Shown: positions 34,567 through 42,603, numbered from the stretch's first letter. The stretch: DNA of 64,000 bases from JAZBPO01 sp963691775 (GCA_963691775.1 OY829369.1:930001-994000), one strand, 5' to 3'. A program made the numbers and translations. Notes: generated by a model from the sequence alone, not told the origin.

Positions 34567-35001
34567 CTAGCTGCAAGACCAGGCAGGAAACGGATCGACG
34601 TCCAACTCTGCACCAAGCACCTTCCCCCAGTCTGACCCGCTATGGGCAACCATGAACGCCAAGTACCGATCTTCAGAACCCAGGACCGGCACGCGATAAC
34701 AAGGCTCATTGTCGTAGCCTACGTAGCATTCGCTTGGTCCAAGCATCTCTTCAATCAGAGCTGGCTCGGTGCCGCGAAACCTTTGGGTCCTTGCGAGCGA
34801 TTCAAGCATTGCCAAGCGTGCGTCTGGCACTTCCTTCCAAGTAGTTGAATCAAAGGGTTGGCCAACGACGTGAAACACAAGATCGGGCTCGCAAATTCGA
34901 ATGTCTGCCACCCTCTCTGGACGTATCAGGAGCTTCGCTGCCGCTATCGCGAGAACGAGAGCAACGAAGCCACCCATTGCGACGCGCCTAGAGAGGCGCA
35001 C
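34567..35001 (-). CDS. Cassette 26: membrane-anchored protein of unknown function
   Basis: A 144-residue protein, start GTG 35001 (MRLSRRVAMGGFVALVLAIAAAKLLI; an ATG at residue 9 is the alternative). One N-terminal helix, then a periplasmic domain with ADIRICEPDLVFHVVGQPFD, PSECYVGYDNEPCYRVPVLG and AFMVAHSGSDWGKVLG; four Cys, likely disulphides. Not recognised. Confidence 0.65.
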   Translation of the reverse strand: MRLSRRVAMGGFVALVLAIAAAKLLIRPERVADIRICEPDLVFHVVGQPFDSTTWKEVPDARLAMLESLARTQRFRGTEPALIEEMLGPSECYVGYDNEPCYRVPVLGSEDRYLAFMVAHSGSDWGKVLGAELDVDPFPAWSCS

Positions 35002-35057
35002 AACGCCAAGGCTGTTCGGTAGCGCGAAGCGGTATCCGAACCAGCCGCTTGTTAGGC
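34998..35057 (-). other. attC 27 (60 bp)
   Basis: Cores GCACAAC and GTTAGGC; supplies the TAA stop of cassette 27. Confidence 0.92.
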
Positions 35058-35432
35058 CGCACCGACACGCCCCATCGTCCAGCCGGCGAACACGGCGTGG
35101 AGCATGACGAGCAGCAATCCATAAACGAACAGCGCTTCATGTGCTTCAGACGCATGCATGGCCGTGGCTATCAGCCAAAGCCAGCAGGCACTCAAAAGGC
35201 CCAAAGCCGAGAGCGAGCGAGCAATCGCAAACCGCTCCTCATTCCAAACCATCGAGATCAGCACAGAACCGACAAGAACATACATAACTACGTAGTCCCA
35301 TTCGTAGGCGAACGCGGGGCCAGCGTCACTCAGGGATTCGGGGTAGCGCGGATGAGGCAAGCTCGCCGAGTACGCGACCCAAACGAGTCCGACCGACCAA
35401 GCAGCGAGTAGTACTCTGCGCCACGCTGCCAT
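35052..35432 (-). CDS. Cassette 27: four-helix membrane protein, paralogue of cassette 29
   Basis: A 126-residue protein, MAAWRRVLLAAWSVGLVWVAYSASLPHPR..., with four membrane helices (about 7-23, 47-63, 75-93, 104-120) and conserved SLPHPR, MHAS.AH and MLHAVFAGWTMGR. Stop TAA is the attC core GTTAGGC. About half the residues match cassette 29, especially at the two ends. Function unknown. Confidence 0.72.
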   Translation of the reverse strand: MAAWRRVLLAAWSVGLVWVAYSASLPHPRYPESLSDAGPAFAYEWDYVVMYVLVGSVLISMVWNEERFAIARSLSALGLLSACWLWLIATAMHASEAHEALFVYGLLLVMLHAVFAGWTMGRVGAA

Positions 35433-35435
35433 GCG

Positions 35436-35522
35436 ACCTAACGCAAAGGCTGTGCGGGCGTGCCGGCCGCAGGCCGGCGCGTCCGAGGGCGCGAAGCGAC
35501 CGTCACGAGCCGCTTGTTAGGG
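35436..35522 (-). other. attC 28 (87 bp)
   Basis: Cores ACCTAAC and GTTAGGG; long form. Confidence 0.9.
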
Positions 35523-35529
35523 GTCACGG

Positions 35530-35922
35530 CTACGCCCTCCTATTCCAGACAACGGCGCCATCATCTCCGACGCCGATGTAGAAGACCTGGCCCGGCTCGA
35601 TCAACTGCGGTGGCCCATACGCAGTGTCGCACCCCTCGAACTCGAGCGTGATCCGGTACTCGTCTGCCTCGAACGAAGGAACGATGAGACCAGGCGCGTA
35701 GCTCGGGTCAAGCTCATCGAGAGCCAACTGCGGACCAGAGAATGTGACATCGTGGGTGGAGCTGAACAGGCTCACACGTGTGAGGGTGCACTCCTCCTCG
35801 CTGAAAACGCGTACTGCGAATGTGCTGCCACCGAGCACATGGCTCGGCGAAGCGGCCGTGAACCAGATCGTCAGAACCGCTGCTAGGGCAGCAACTCCGA
35901 TGTACTGCAGCGCCGGTCGCAT
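35530..35922 (-). CDS. Cassette 28: membrane-anchored or secreted protein
   Basis: A 130-residue protein from the ATG of MRPALQYIGVAALAAVLTIWF; N-terminal helix followed by a beta-rich domain (STFAVRVFSEEECTLTRVSLF, EYRITLEFEGCDTAYGPPQL, IEPGQVFYIGVGDDGAVVW). Two Cys. Not recognised. Confidence 0.68.
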   Translation of the reverse strand: MRPALQYIGVAALAAVLTIWFTAASPSHVLGGSTFAVRVFSEEECTLTRVSLFSSTHDVTFSGPQLALDELDPSYAPGLIVPSFEADEYRITLEFEGCDTAYGPPQLIEPGQVFYIGVGDDGAVVWNRRA

Positions 35923-35925
35923 GAC

Positions 35926-36012
35926 ACCTAACGCCAAGGCTGTGCGGGCGCGACGGGCGAAGGCCGGTGCGTCCGAGTGAGCGAAGCGAACGCCACGAGC
36001 CGCTTGTTAGGC
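35926..36012 (-). other. attC 29 (87 bp)
   Basis: Cores ACCTAAC and GTTAGGC; supplies the TAA stop of cassette 29. Confidence 0.9.
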
Positions 36013-36387
36013 CGCACCTCTGCGCCCCATTGCCCATCCCGTGAACACCGCGTGGAGCAGCAGCAGGGCAGCGCCCCAAACTAGCGAGCTCGAATGTGCA
36101 GCAGACGCATGCATGCTGGTTAAGAGCAACCACGCGCAGGTCAACGTAAGAGCCCCAAGAGCCAACAGCGACCGCGCAATCATGAATCGTCCCTCACTCC
36201 AGACTGCTGACACCGCGGCCATAGCCGTGAACAGGTAAACGACCGGGTACTCCCAAAGGTAATCGTGCGTAGCCTCTACGCCGTTCTCAATCAATGGCAA
36301 GCGCGGATGAGGGAGACTTGCGGTATACCCAATCCACGCAAGGCCAAACGCCCAAGCAAGGATCAGTGCGGTGCGCCAACCTCTCAT
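36007..36387 (-). CDS. Cassette 29: four-helix membrane protein, paralogue of cassette 27
   Basis: A 126-residue protein, MRGWRTALILAWAFGLAWIGYTASLPHPR..., same length and helix layout as cassette 27, ending LLHAVFTGWAMGRRGAA. The codons for LLLLHAVFTGWAM are the 43-bp fragment found inside repeat copy r3. Function unknown. Confidence 0.72.
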   Translation of the reverse strand: MRGWRTALILAWAFGLAWIGYTASLPHPRLPLIENGVEATHDYLWEYPVVYLFTAMAAVSAVWSEGRFMIARSLLALGALTLTCAWLLLTSMHASAAHSSSLVWGAALLLLHAVFTGWAMGRRGAA

Positions 36388-36390
36388 GCG

Positions 36391-36450
36391 GTCTAACGCT
36401 TAGCTTGTTCGGCGCCGCGCAGCGGCGTCCGAACGAAGCGCTTGTTGTAC
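36391..36450 (-). other. attC 30 (60 bp), of r12
   Basis: Cores GTCTAAC and GTTGTAC. Confidence 0.93.
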
Positions 36451-36710
36451 GTCGAGATGGCTGCGCGCACGACCGAGTCCGTCGTGCAGTTCCGGCCGTT
36501 GAAAACCTTCGGAGGAGGCGCGTTGCGGACTGCCGCCAGAGATGCGCTCTCAGCACGGCGGCGAGAAAACGGAGCACGGCTGAGCGAAGGATTGCCCGCG
36601 TCGTGCGCGTCGAAGAAATCTTGGATCGATCTGGTGGCCATGCCCTGCATCCGTGAGAGCGCCTTCATGGTTGAGACTACACCTGGATCAGTCGTCTTTC
36701 CGACGTACAA
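36397..36710 (-). repeat. Repeat cassette copy r12 (314 bp)
   Basis: Only copy in which the TGA that ends the short plus-strand frame is changed (CTTCGGAGG in place of CTTCTGAGG). Confidence 0.93.
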
Positions 36711-36791
36711 CGCCAAGCCTGTGCGGGCGCGCCGCCCGCAGGGCAGCGTGTCCGAGGGAGCGCAGCGACCGGCACGAGGCGCTTGTTGTAC
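36705..36791 (-). other. attC 31 (87 bp)
   Basis: Cores GTACAAC and GTTGTAC; long form, so the long loop type is also compatible with this core. Confidence 0.88.
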
Positions 36792-36816
36792 GCAGGCCCG
36801 GGCACCGAGGCGACGC

Positions 36817-37056
36817 TCATTCCTGCGATGTGCGGGAGAAAGGGATGCGTCCAGAGACGACCATAAACAGCCCGAGCACGTAGAGGACGGCGATGCCAAC
36901 GCTTCCGAAGCCGAGTTCAAGGTCTCGGATCACTGCTTCCAGCGAGCCACTCTGAAGCGCGCCCCACACGATGAGCGCGAGCACTGCGGTCGGCGGAAGA
37001 AGTGCGATTGCGATGATGGCCCTGCCTGGGCCTCGAACCGTGCCTTCTTGGTTCAT
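36817..37056 (-). CDS. Cassette 31: 79-residue membrane protein
   Basis: MNQEGTVRGPGRAIIAIALL followed by two helices (about 12-35 and 50-70) and a basic end SGRIPFSRTSQE. The ATG has a textbook AGGAGGAA ribosome site, one of the few strong ones in the array, which decides the start over the longer frame. Family unknown. Confidence 0.7.
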   Translation of the reverse strand: MNQEGTVRGPGRAIIAIALLPPTAVLALIVWGALQSGSLEAVIRDLELGFGSVGIAVLYVLGLFMVVSGRIPFSRTSQE

Positions 37057-37118
37057 GGGATTCCTCCTGAATCCGTCGAGCAGAGACTCTCCGCTAGATG
37101 CTGTTGTGGCAAGCCGAC

Positions 37119-37178
37119 GTACAACGCCTAGCTTGTTCGGTGCCGCGCAGCGGCGTCCGAACGAAGCGCTTGTTGTAC
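37119..37178 (-). other. attC 32 (60 bp), of r13
   Basis: Cores GTACAAC and GTTGTAC; left arm GCCTAGCTTGTTCGG, one base from the other copies. Confidence 0.92.
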
Positions 37179-37438
37179 GTCGAGGTGGCTGCACGCACGA
37201 CCGAGTCCGTCGTGCGGTTCCGGCCTTGGAAAACCTTCTGAGGAGGCGCGTTGCGGACTGTTGCCAGAAATTCGCGCTCAGCACGGCAGCGAGAAAACGG
37301 AGCACGGCTGAGCGAAGGATTGCCCGCGTCGTGCGCGTCGAAGAAATCTTGGATCGATCTGGTGGCCATGCCCTGCATCCGTGAGAGCGCCTTCGTGGTT
37401 GAGACTACACCTGGATCAGTCGTCTTTCCGACGTACAA
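37125..37438 (-). repeat. Repeat cassette copy r13 (314 bp), array right end
   Basis: First cassette of the array in reading direction, sister of r1. Its outer core GTACAAC (37433-37439) is not followed by an attC; beyond it the sequence changes abruptly. Confidence 0.92.
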
Positions 37439-37439
37439 C

Positions 37440-37660
37440 AGCTTATTGAACGAACGTCGGTTAAGCCTGCAGGCGTAACGGCGTCTGTATATCTCGCTTT
37501 CATGCCAATCACCTTCCGTTCTCTGATCACCTCGGTCAATGGCGGATGTCTTACACGCCACGGATTGCGTAGCGCCGCGCCGGGTGACAAAAGTCAGAAC
37601 CAGGCAGCCTTCCCCGGTTCCGGCTAGGCTCCATGCCTTGCCTCAGCCCAGGATCTCGCA
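37440..37660. other. Array right flank
   Basis: About 220 bp where an integron would have attI and a divergent plus-strand intI. No tyrosine-recombinase motif is readable on either strand and no second attC is seen; it leads to the aldo/keto reductase promoter. Confidence 0.6.
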
Positions 37661-38671
37661 ATGGACTACGTTTTCTTCGGCAACACCGGCCTTCAGGTTT
37701 CGCGCATCTGCCTGGGCTGTATGAGCTATGGGGAACCGGACCGGGGCCCGCACCCCTGGACGCTTCCGGAAGCGGAAAGCCGCCCGCTCATTCGTGCGGC
37801 GATCGAAGCCGGGGTCAACTTCTTCGACACCGCCAACATGTACTCAGCGGGTTCGTCCGAGGAGATCGTCGGGCGCGCACTGAAGGACTTTGCCCGGCGC
37901 GACGAGATCGTGGTGGCCACGAAGACCTTCATGCCGTGGCGCGGCGCGCCCAACACGCTGGGCCTTTCGCGCAAGGCGATCATCCAGTCGGTGGAAGACA
38001 GCCTGCGGCGTCTCGGCATGGACTACATCGATCTGCTGCAGATTCACCGCTACGACCTGAACACGCCGATCGAGGTGACTCTGGAAGCCCTCGATCACCT
38101 GGTGCGCTCGGGCAAGGTGCTGCACATCGGCGCATCCACCATGCCTGCCTGGCGCTTCATGCATGCCCTGCACGTATCGGAAACGAACGGCTGGGCGAAG
38201 TTCGTCTCCATGCAGAACCATTACAACCTCATCTACCGCGAGGAAGAGCGCGAAATGATGCCGCTGTGCATCGATCAGGGCGTCGCGACCATGCCATGGA
38301 GCCCGCTCGCGCGGGGCAAGCTCACCCGCGACTGGGACGAGGAAACGGAACGCTCCAGATCCGACGTCTACGGCAGCACGCTTTACGAGGCGAACGCGGA
38401 CCGCGCAGTTGTTGAAGCCGTAGCGTCCATCGCGGCAGCGCGAGAATTGCCCCGTGCGCAGGTCGCTCTCGCGTGGTTGCTTTCGAAGCCCGGGGTCACG
38501 ACACCGATCGTCGGCGTCGGCAAGCCTCACCACCTGAGCGATGCAATCGCTGCCCTTGCCGTCGAACTGAGCACGGAGGAAATCGAACAATTGGAGGCAC
38601 CGTACGTTCCGCACGCGGCAATGGCCGGGCAGGCATATCGAATCCCGAACAAGCTCACCCTGCTCGACTGA
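37661..38671 (+). CDS. Aldo/keto reductase
   Basis: A 336-residue NADPH-dependent oxidoreductase: MDYVFFGNTGLQVSRICLGC, NFFDTANMYSAGSSEEIVGR (catalytic Asp and Tyr), VVATKTFMP (Lys), DLLQIHRYD (His), FVSMQNHYNLIYREEEREM and the C-terminal PIVGVGKPHHLSDAIAAL that binds cofactor phosphate. Close in style to YajO/PdxI-like and potassium-channel-beta-like bacterial enzymes. First ordinary gene right of the array. Confidence 0.9.
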   Translation: MDYVFFGNTGLQVSRICLGCMSYGEPDRGPHPWTLPEAESRPLIRAAIEAGVNFFDTANMYSAGSSEEIVGRALKDFARRDEIVVATKTFMPWRGAPNTLGLSRKAIIQSVEDSLRRLGMDYIDLLQIHRYDLNTPIEVTLEALDHLVRSGKVLHIGASTMPAWRFMHALHVSETNGWAKFVSMQNHYNLIYREEEREMMPLCIDQGVATMPWSPLARGKLTRDWDEETERSRSDVYGSTLYEANADRAVVEAVASIAAARELPRAQVALAWLLSKPGVTTPIVGVGKPHHLSDAIAALAVELSTEEIEQLEAPYVPHAAMAGQAYRIPNKLTLLD

Positions 38672-38707
38672 ACCCGAACGCATGGGGCCAACGCCCCGCG
38701 CTGGCTT

Positions 38708-38725
38708 GTCCGCGCCGGGGCGGAC
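38708..38725. terminator. Hairpin between convergent genes
   Basis: GTCCGC/GCGGAC stem with loop GCCGGG between the aldo/keto reductase and the CoA-transferase; no T-run. Confidence 0.35.
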
Positions 38726-38764
38726 GGCGCGCGCAGGCGTCTCGTCCGCGCCGGTAACCGGCCG

Positions 38765-39952
38765 TCATCCCGCCTTGACGACGCTCCCGGACGCAACGAG
38801 CGCCTCGGCTTCCTCGGCGGAGTAGCCGAGGGAAGCGAGGATCGCTTCGGAGTGCTCCCCGAGCTGCGGGGCGGGTGCGCGAATCTCCGCAGGTGTGTTT
38901 TCGAAGCGCGCGGCAGGGCGCGCCTGACGCACCTCTCCGAAGCCGTCGTGGGTTCTGCGCTCTACGGTTTCGTTCACCACGATCTGCTCATGGGCAAGCA
39001 ATTCCATCCGCGAGAGCAAGGGCGCACTCGGCACGTCTTCCGCGTCGAGGCGCGCCAGGATCGCCTCCGATTCCCACTTGGCGATCTCCTCGCCGGTGAG
39101 CTGCTTGCGTACCTCTGCGTTGCGTATGCGGCCATAGGAGGTCGCGAAACGCTCGTCCTCGAGCAGATCGAGGCGATCCAGGGCGCGACACATGCCCGCC
39201 CACTCCTTGTCCGACACCGCACCCGCCGTGATGTAGCCGTCCTGGGTGGCGTAGATCAGGTCCTGCGTGCCCTGCTCACGGCGCACGTCGAACTCCTTGT
39301 CGCCATAGGTCAGGCCGCCCATGCCCTCGGGCCAGAAGAAGGCGATGAGCGCGTCGAGCATCGACAGCCGCAGGTGCTGCCCCTCCCCGGTCTTCAGCCG
39401 GTGGAAGAGCGCAGCCGTGATGGCCTGCGCCGCCGTCAATGAGGTCACCTTGTCGGCGATGATGATGCGGAACATGCCCGGCCGGCCGGTTTCGCGGTTC
39501 ATCTGAATGTCGGTCGCGCCCGAGAGGGCCTGAATCACGGGGTCGTACACGCGCTTGTGTGCGTAGGGGCCCTGCTCGCCGAAGCCGCTGATCGATACGT
39601 AGACGATGGAAGGATTCGCCGCGCGCACAGCGCCTTCGCCGAAGCCCATGCGCTCCATGGCGCCGGGGCGGAAGTTCTGTACGAGCACATCGGCCCAGCG
39701 CACGAGCTTCCAGAGCACCTCCTTGCCCGCGTCCGACTTGAGGTCCAGCGCGATGGAGCGTTTGCCCCGATTGCACGAGTAATACACGGCCGGCACGCCG
39801 TTGTGGCCGGTGCCCATGAAGCGCATCTGCTCGCCCCGCGGCGGTTCCACCTTCACCACTTCAGCGCCCTGATCGGCGAGCATCATCGTCGCCACCGGAC
39901 CCGACACCATGGACGTCAGATCCAGCACCTTCACACCATCCAGCGGACCCAT
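38765..39952 (-). CDS. CaiB/BaiF (class III) CoA-transferase
   Basis: A 395-residue protein beginning MGPLDGVKVLDLTSMVSGPVA. Family motifs: ADQGAEVVKVEPPRGEQMR, NRGKRSIALDLKSDAGKEVL, DVLVQNFRPGAMERMGFG and KRVYDPVIQALSG, whose Asp is the predicted acyl acceptor. It moves CoA between carboxylic acids, activating a substrate for beta-oxidation-type steps. Start one base after the stop of the upstream glutathione transferase, so they form an operon. Confidence 0.9.
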   Translation of the reverse strand: MGPLDGVKVLDLTSMVSGPVATMMLADQGAEVVKVEPPRGEQMRFMGTGHNGVPAVYYSCNRGKRSIALDLKSDAGKEVLWKLVRWADVLVQNFRPGAMERMGFGEGAVRAANPSIVYVSISGFGEQGPYAHKRVYDPVIQALSGATDIQMNRETGRPGMFRIIIADKVTSLTAAQAITAALFHRLKTGEGQHLRLSMLDALIAFFWPEGMGGLTYGDKEFDVRREQGTQDLIYATQDGYITAGAVSDKEWAGMCRALDRLDLLEDERFATSYGRIRNAEVRKQLTGEEIAKWESEAILARLDAEDVPSAPLLSRMELLAHEQIVVNETVERRTHDGFGEVRQARPAARFENTPAEIRAPAPQLGEHSEAILASLGYSAEEAEALVASGSVVKAG

Positions 39953-39953
39953 C

Positions 39954-40601
39954 TCAGCTCTCCTTTCCCGCGTTGATGTGCTGCGCACGCCGATAGGCGT
40001 CGCGCTTCGCGATTTCTCCGCGCCACGCGCGTGCGGCCTCCGGGACCGCGGCCTCGTAGGCGTGGGCCCAGTCGAGGCACGTCACCATGATGAGATCGGC
40101 GAGGCCGAAGCCGTCACCCACCAGCCATCGCCGAGACGCCAGCGCGCGCCCGACCACCGCGAGCATGCGCTCCGCATAGGCTCGCGAGGCCTCGACCACC
40201 GCGGGCGACGCGCCGTAGATGGGGCCGAGATCGCCGTGCCGGCGCATCACGTACAGCGCTGTTTCATCCAGCTCACCAAAGGCGAAGGTGATCCATTCGT
40301 CTTCCCGCGCTCGCTCCCGCGCCGATGCCGGCCGCCAAAAGGCGTCGTTCGGGTGGGCGTCTACCAGATAGCGGGCAATCGCGATGCTCTCGGTGAGGCA
40401 GAAATCGCCCTCCACCATGAGCGGCACCTTCTGTTTCGGCGTGAGCGCCGTGTATTCAGGGGTCTGTGTTTCACCCGTGCGTGGCCCGATGGGATGGAAC
40501 ACGTAATCGAGGCCGAGCTCCTCGGCCGTCCAGATCGCGCGCAACGTGCGCGGCGTGCCGGCGCCCCAAAATTCAAGGTCCGCTTCGCTGACGACAGGCA
40601 T
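39954..40601 (-). CDS. Glutathione S-transferase-like protein
   Basis: A 215-residue GST: thioredoxin-fold N-terminus with TPRTLRAIWTAEELGLDYVF, KVPLMVEGDFCLTESIAIARYL (the cis-Pro and the E-S pair that bind the glutathione gamma-Glu), and helical C-terminus with WLVGDGFGLADLIMVTCLDW. First gene of the operon with the CoA-transferase; the pair suggests glutathione-dependent handling of a CoA-bound or electrophilic intermediate (inference). Confidence 0.85.
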   Translation of the reverse strand: MPVVSEADLEFWGAGTPRTLRAIWTAEELGLDYVFHPIGPRTGETQTPEYTALTPKQKVPLMVEGDFCLTESIAIARYLVDAHPNDAFWRPASARERAREDEWITFAFGELDETALYVMRRHGDLGPIYGASPAVVEASRAYAERMLAVVGRALASRRWLVGDGFGLADLIMVTCLDWAHAYEAAVPEAARAWRGEIAKRDAYRRAQHINAGKES

Positions 40602-40878
40602 TCAGGGCCTCACAATTGGCGCGCGCACGGCGCCTGCACAGGAAGGGTGAGCGGACCCCAGAGCGGCAGCGGTGATGCCTGTCGCCGAGGGCGCTGCATT
40701 TGAAAACGCCGCCCCGACGCTGGGGAGGCGCCGGGCACAGATGATGGTCGTGAGCATTTCCCCTCCCAAGGATCTGCTCGCTCATGCCCCGAGCATGCCC
40801 ACTCGCGCCCGCCACGGAAAGCGCTTCACGCGGGCGCCGCGCCCGGCGAGAATCAGACGGGGGAAGAGGGAGACAATC

Positions 40879-41625
40879 ATGGCGCTCGAACTCTGGACAT
40901 CACCCACGCCGAACGGCTGGAAGGTCTCGATCATGATCGAGGAGCTCCGCGAGGCCGGCATCGATCTGGGGGAGGTGCACGTCCGCACGATCGATCTGAT
41001 GAAGGGCGAGCAATTCGCCGACGACTTCGCCGCGCGCAATCCCAACCAGAAGATTCCGGTACTTCGTGACGGCGACCGGGACATCTTCGAGAGCTGCGCG
41101 ATCCTTCAGTATCTCGCCGAAAAGCACCCGACCACGCTGCTGCCGCTGGACGAGGCGCGGTGGACCGTACTGCCCTGGGTCTACTGGCAGGCCGCCAACG
41201 TCGGCCCGGCCTTCGGCAACAAACTGAGCTACACGCGGTATCTCGATCAGCTCGAAGACATTGAAAAACGCCATCCCCTTGAACGCTTCGGCAACGAGGC
41301 GCTGCGCCTTGTGCGCGTGCTCGACGGGCAATTGGGCGACGCGCCGTGGGTGTGCGGCGAGCACTTCACCATTGCCGACATAGCGCTCTACCCGTGGCTG
41401 CGCGGCTACAAATGGTCGAAGGTGGACATCACCACGCGGCCGCGCGTGCTGGAGTGGGTGCACCGCGTCCGTGCTCGGCCCGCGGTGGCGCGGGGCCTCG
41501 CATACGGCGTACCGGAAGACGAGATCGACAGCTGGTCGAAGGCGCGCCGCGCGAGCTACGCAAAGCGCGGCGCTTCAATTGCTGACAATGCCTCCATCGC
41601 AGGGCGCGACGCTTCGCAGGACTGA
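40879..41625 (+). CDS. Glutathione transferase-like disulphide-bond oxidoreductase (YfcG/YghU type)
   Basis: A 248-residue protein from an ATG with an AGAGGGAGA ribosome site. MALELWTSPTPNGWKVSIMI, KGEQFADDFAARNPNQKIPVL (cis-Pro), ESCAILQYLAEKHPTTLLP and the C-terminal FTIADIALYPWLRGY are characteristic of the Nu-class YfcG group, which uses glutathione to reduce disulphides or peroxides. An upstream open frame is not coding. Followed 15 bp later by the esterase gene and then an enoyl-CoA hydratase: a likely three-gene operon. Confidence 0.88.
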   Translation: MALELWTSPTPNGWKVSIMIEELREAGIDLGEVHVRTIDLMKGEQFADDFAARNPNQKIPVLRDGDRDIFESCAILQYLAEKHPTTLLPLDEARWTVLPWVYWQAANVGPAFGNKLSYTRYLDQLEDIEKRHPLERFGNEALRLVRVLDGQLGDAPWVCGEHFTIADIALYPWLRGYKWSKVDITTRPRVLEWVHRVRARPAVARGLAYGVPEDEIDSWSKARRASYAKRGASIADNASIAGRDASQD

Positions 41626-41640
41626 AACGAGGGAATCCAG

Positions 41641-42603
41641 ATGGCCGACGATCAGAGCCAGACGCGGCGCAGCCGCCACCTGCTGCACCCGGAACTGCAC
41701 GAAGCCATGGATGCGCGTCCGCAATTGCAGATCACGGCGGAAGCAGTGCCCGCCATCCGCGCCGTCATGGAGTTCGAGACGATCGAGGATCCCCGCGCGC
41801 GCGGCGTGGAACGCCGGGAGATCGAACTCGAACGGCCAGATGGTGAAGGCGCCGTACGCTGCCTTATGTACACGCCGCAGGCGCGCGCGAAGCGTATACC
41901 GGCCTACCTGCACATCCACGGCGGCGGCTACCTCATCGGCGCGCCAGAGATGAGCGATCCGATGAACGTCCTCGTCGCCTCGAAGCTGGGATGCATCGTA
42001 CTCTCGGTGGACTACCGCCTCGCGCCCGAACACCCTGCGCCTGCCGGCATCGACGACTGCTTTCTCGGCCTCGCCTGGCTGCACGAGGAAGCCGAGGATC
42101 TCGGCATCGACGCTGCCCGCATCGCCATTGGCGGAGAAAGCGCAGGCGGCGGCATGGCAGCCTCCCTCGCCCTGAAGGCCCGGGACGATGGCCGCTTTCC
42201 CATCTGCCATCAGCAGCTCACCTATCCGATGATAGACGACCGCACCGGACGCCCCGGGCAACCGCTGGACGCGATGGTTGGCGAATACGTCTGGACGCCG
42301 GAGATGAACGTCGCAGGTTGGGACATGTATCTCGCCGGCGCCGAACCGGCCGCACCCACGGTTGCTGCGCGCGCGGATTCGCTCGCGGGCCTGCCGCCGA
42401 CCTGGATCATGACCGGCACGCTCGATCTCTTTCGCGACGAGAACATTGCCTATGCGAATCGATTGATGGCCGCGCAGGTCCCAACGGACCTTTCTGTGTA
42501 CGCCGGGGCCTGTCACGCCTTTCAGGCGGTGACAGAAAGCGAACTCGCACAGCGGTTCGTGGCGGAGCACTTGGCCGCCCTTGCCCGGGGCCTGTCTGCC
42601 TGA
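41641..42603 (+). CDS. Alpha/beta hydrolase, hormone-sensitive-lipase family
   Basis: A 320-residue esterase. HIHGGGY (oxyanion hole, His93-Gly96), DYRLAPEHPAPAGIDDC, GGESAGGGMA with nucleophile Ser167, the acid in GTLDLFRDE, and His in GACHAFQ. HSL-family enzymes cleave short-chain esters and lactones. No signal peptide, so cytosolic. Middle gene of the operon with the glutathione transferase and enoyl-CoA hydratase. Confidence 0.9.
   Translation: MADDQSQTRRSRHLLHPELHEAMDARPQLQITAEAVPAIRAVMEFETIEDPRARGVERREIELERPDGEGAVRCLMYTPQARAKRIPAYLHIHGGGYLIGAPEMSDPMNVLVASKLGCIVLSVDYRLAPEHPAPAGIDDCFLGLAWLHEEAEDLGIDAARIAIGGESAGGGMAASLALKARDDGRFPICHQQLTYPMIDDRTGRPGQPLDAMVGEYVWTPEMNVAGWDMYLAGAEPAAPTVAARADSLAGLPPTWIMTGTLDLFRDENIAYANRLMAAQVPTDLSVYAGACHAFQAVTESELAQRFVAEHLAALARGLSA

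Larger units (their letters stand above)
23476..37439 (-). mobile_element. Integron cassette array without integrase (CALIN), 32 cassettes
   Basis: Thirty-two attC-like sites alternate with short cassettes over 14 kb. Each site begins RYYYAAC and ends GTTRRRY or close variants, with arms such as GCTTAGCTTGTTCGG against CCGAACGAAGCGC. One arm has an unpaired extra base; here it is in the right arm, the mirror of attC sites following plus-strand genes, so cassettes read on the minus strand. Two duplicated cassettes confirm this: each carries an identical attC on its left (3') side but different ones on its right. No intI or attI is seen at the right end, where they should be; the flank goes straight into an aldo/keto reductase. 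Confidence 0.93.

Noticed and set aside
37440..37660. attI site or remnant intI at the right end of the array
   Set aside because: No recombinase motif in any frame and no convincing attI-like pair of boxes; the sequence leads into an aldo/keto reductase promoter.
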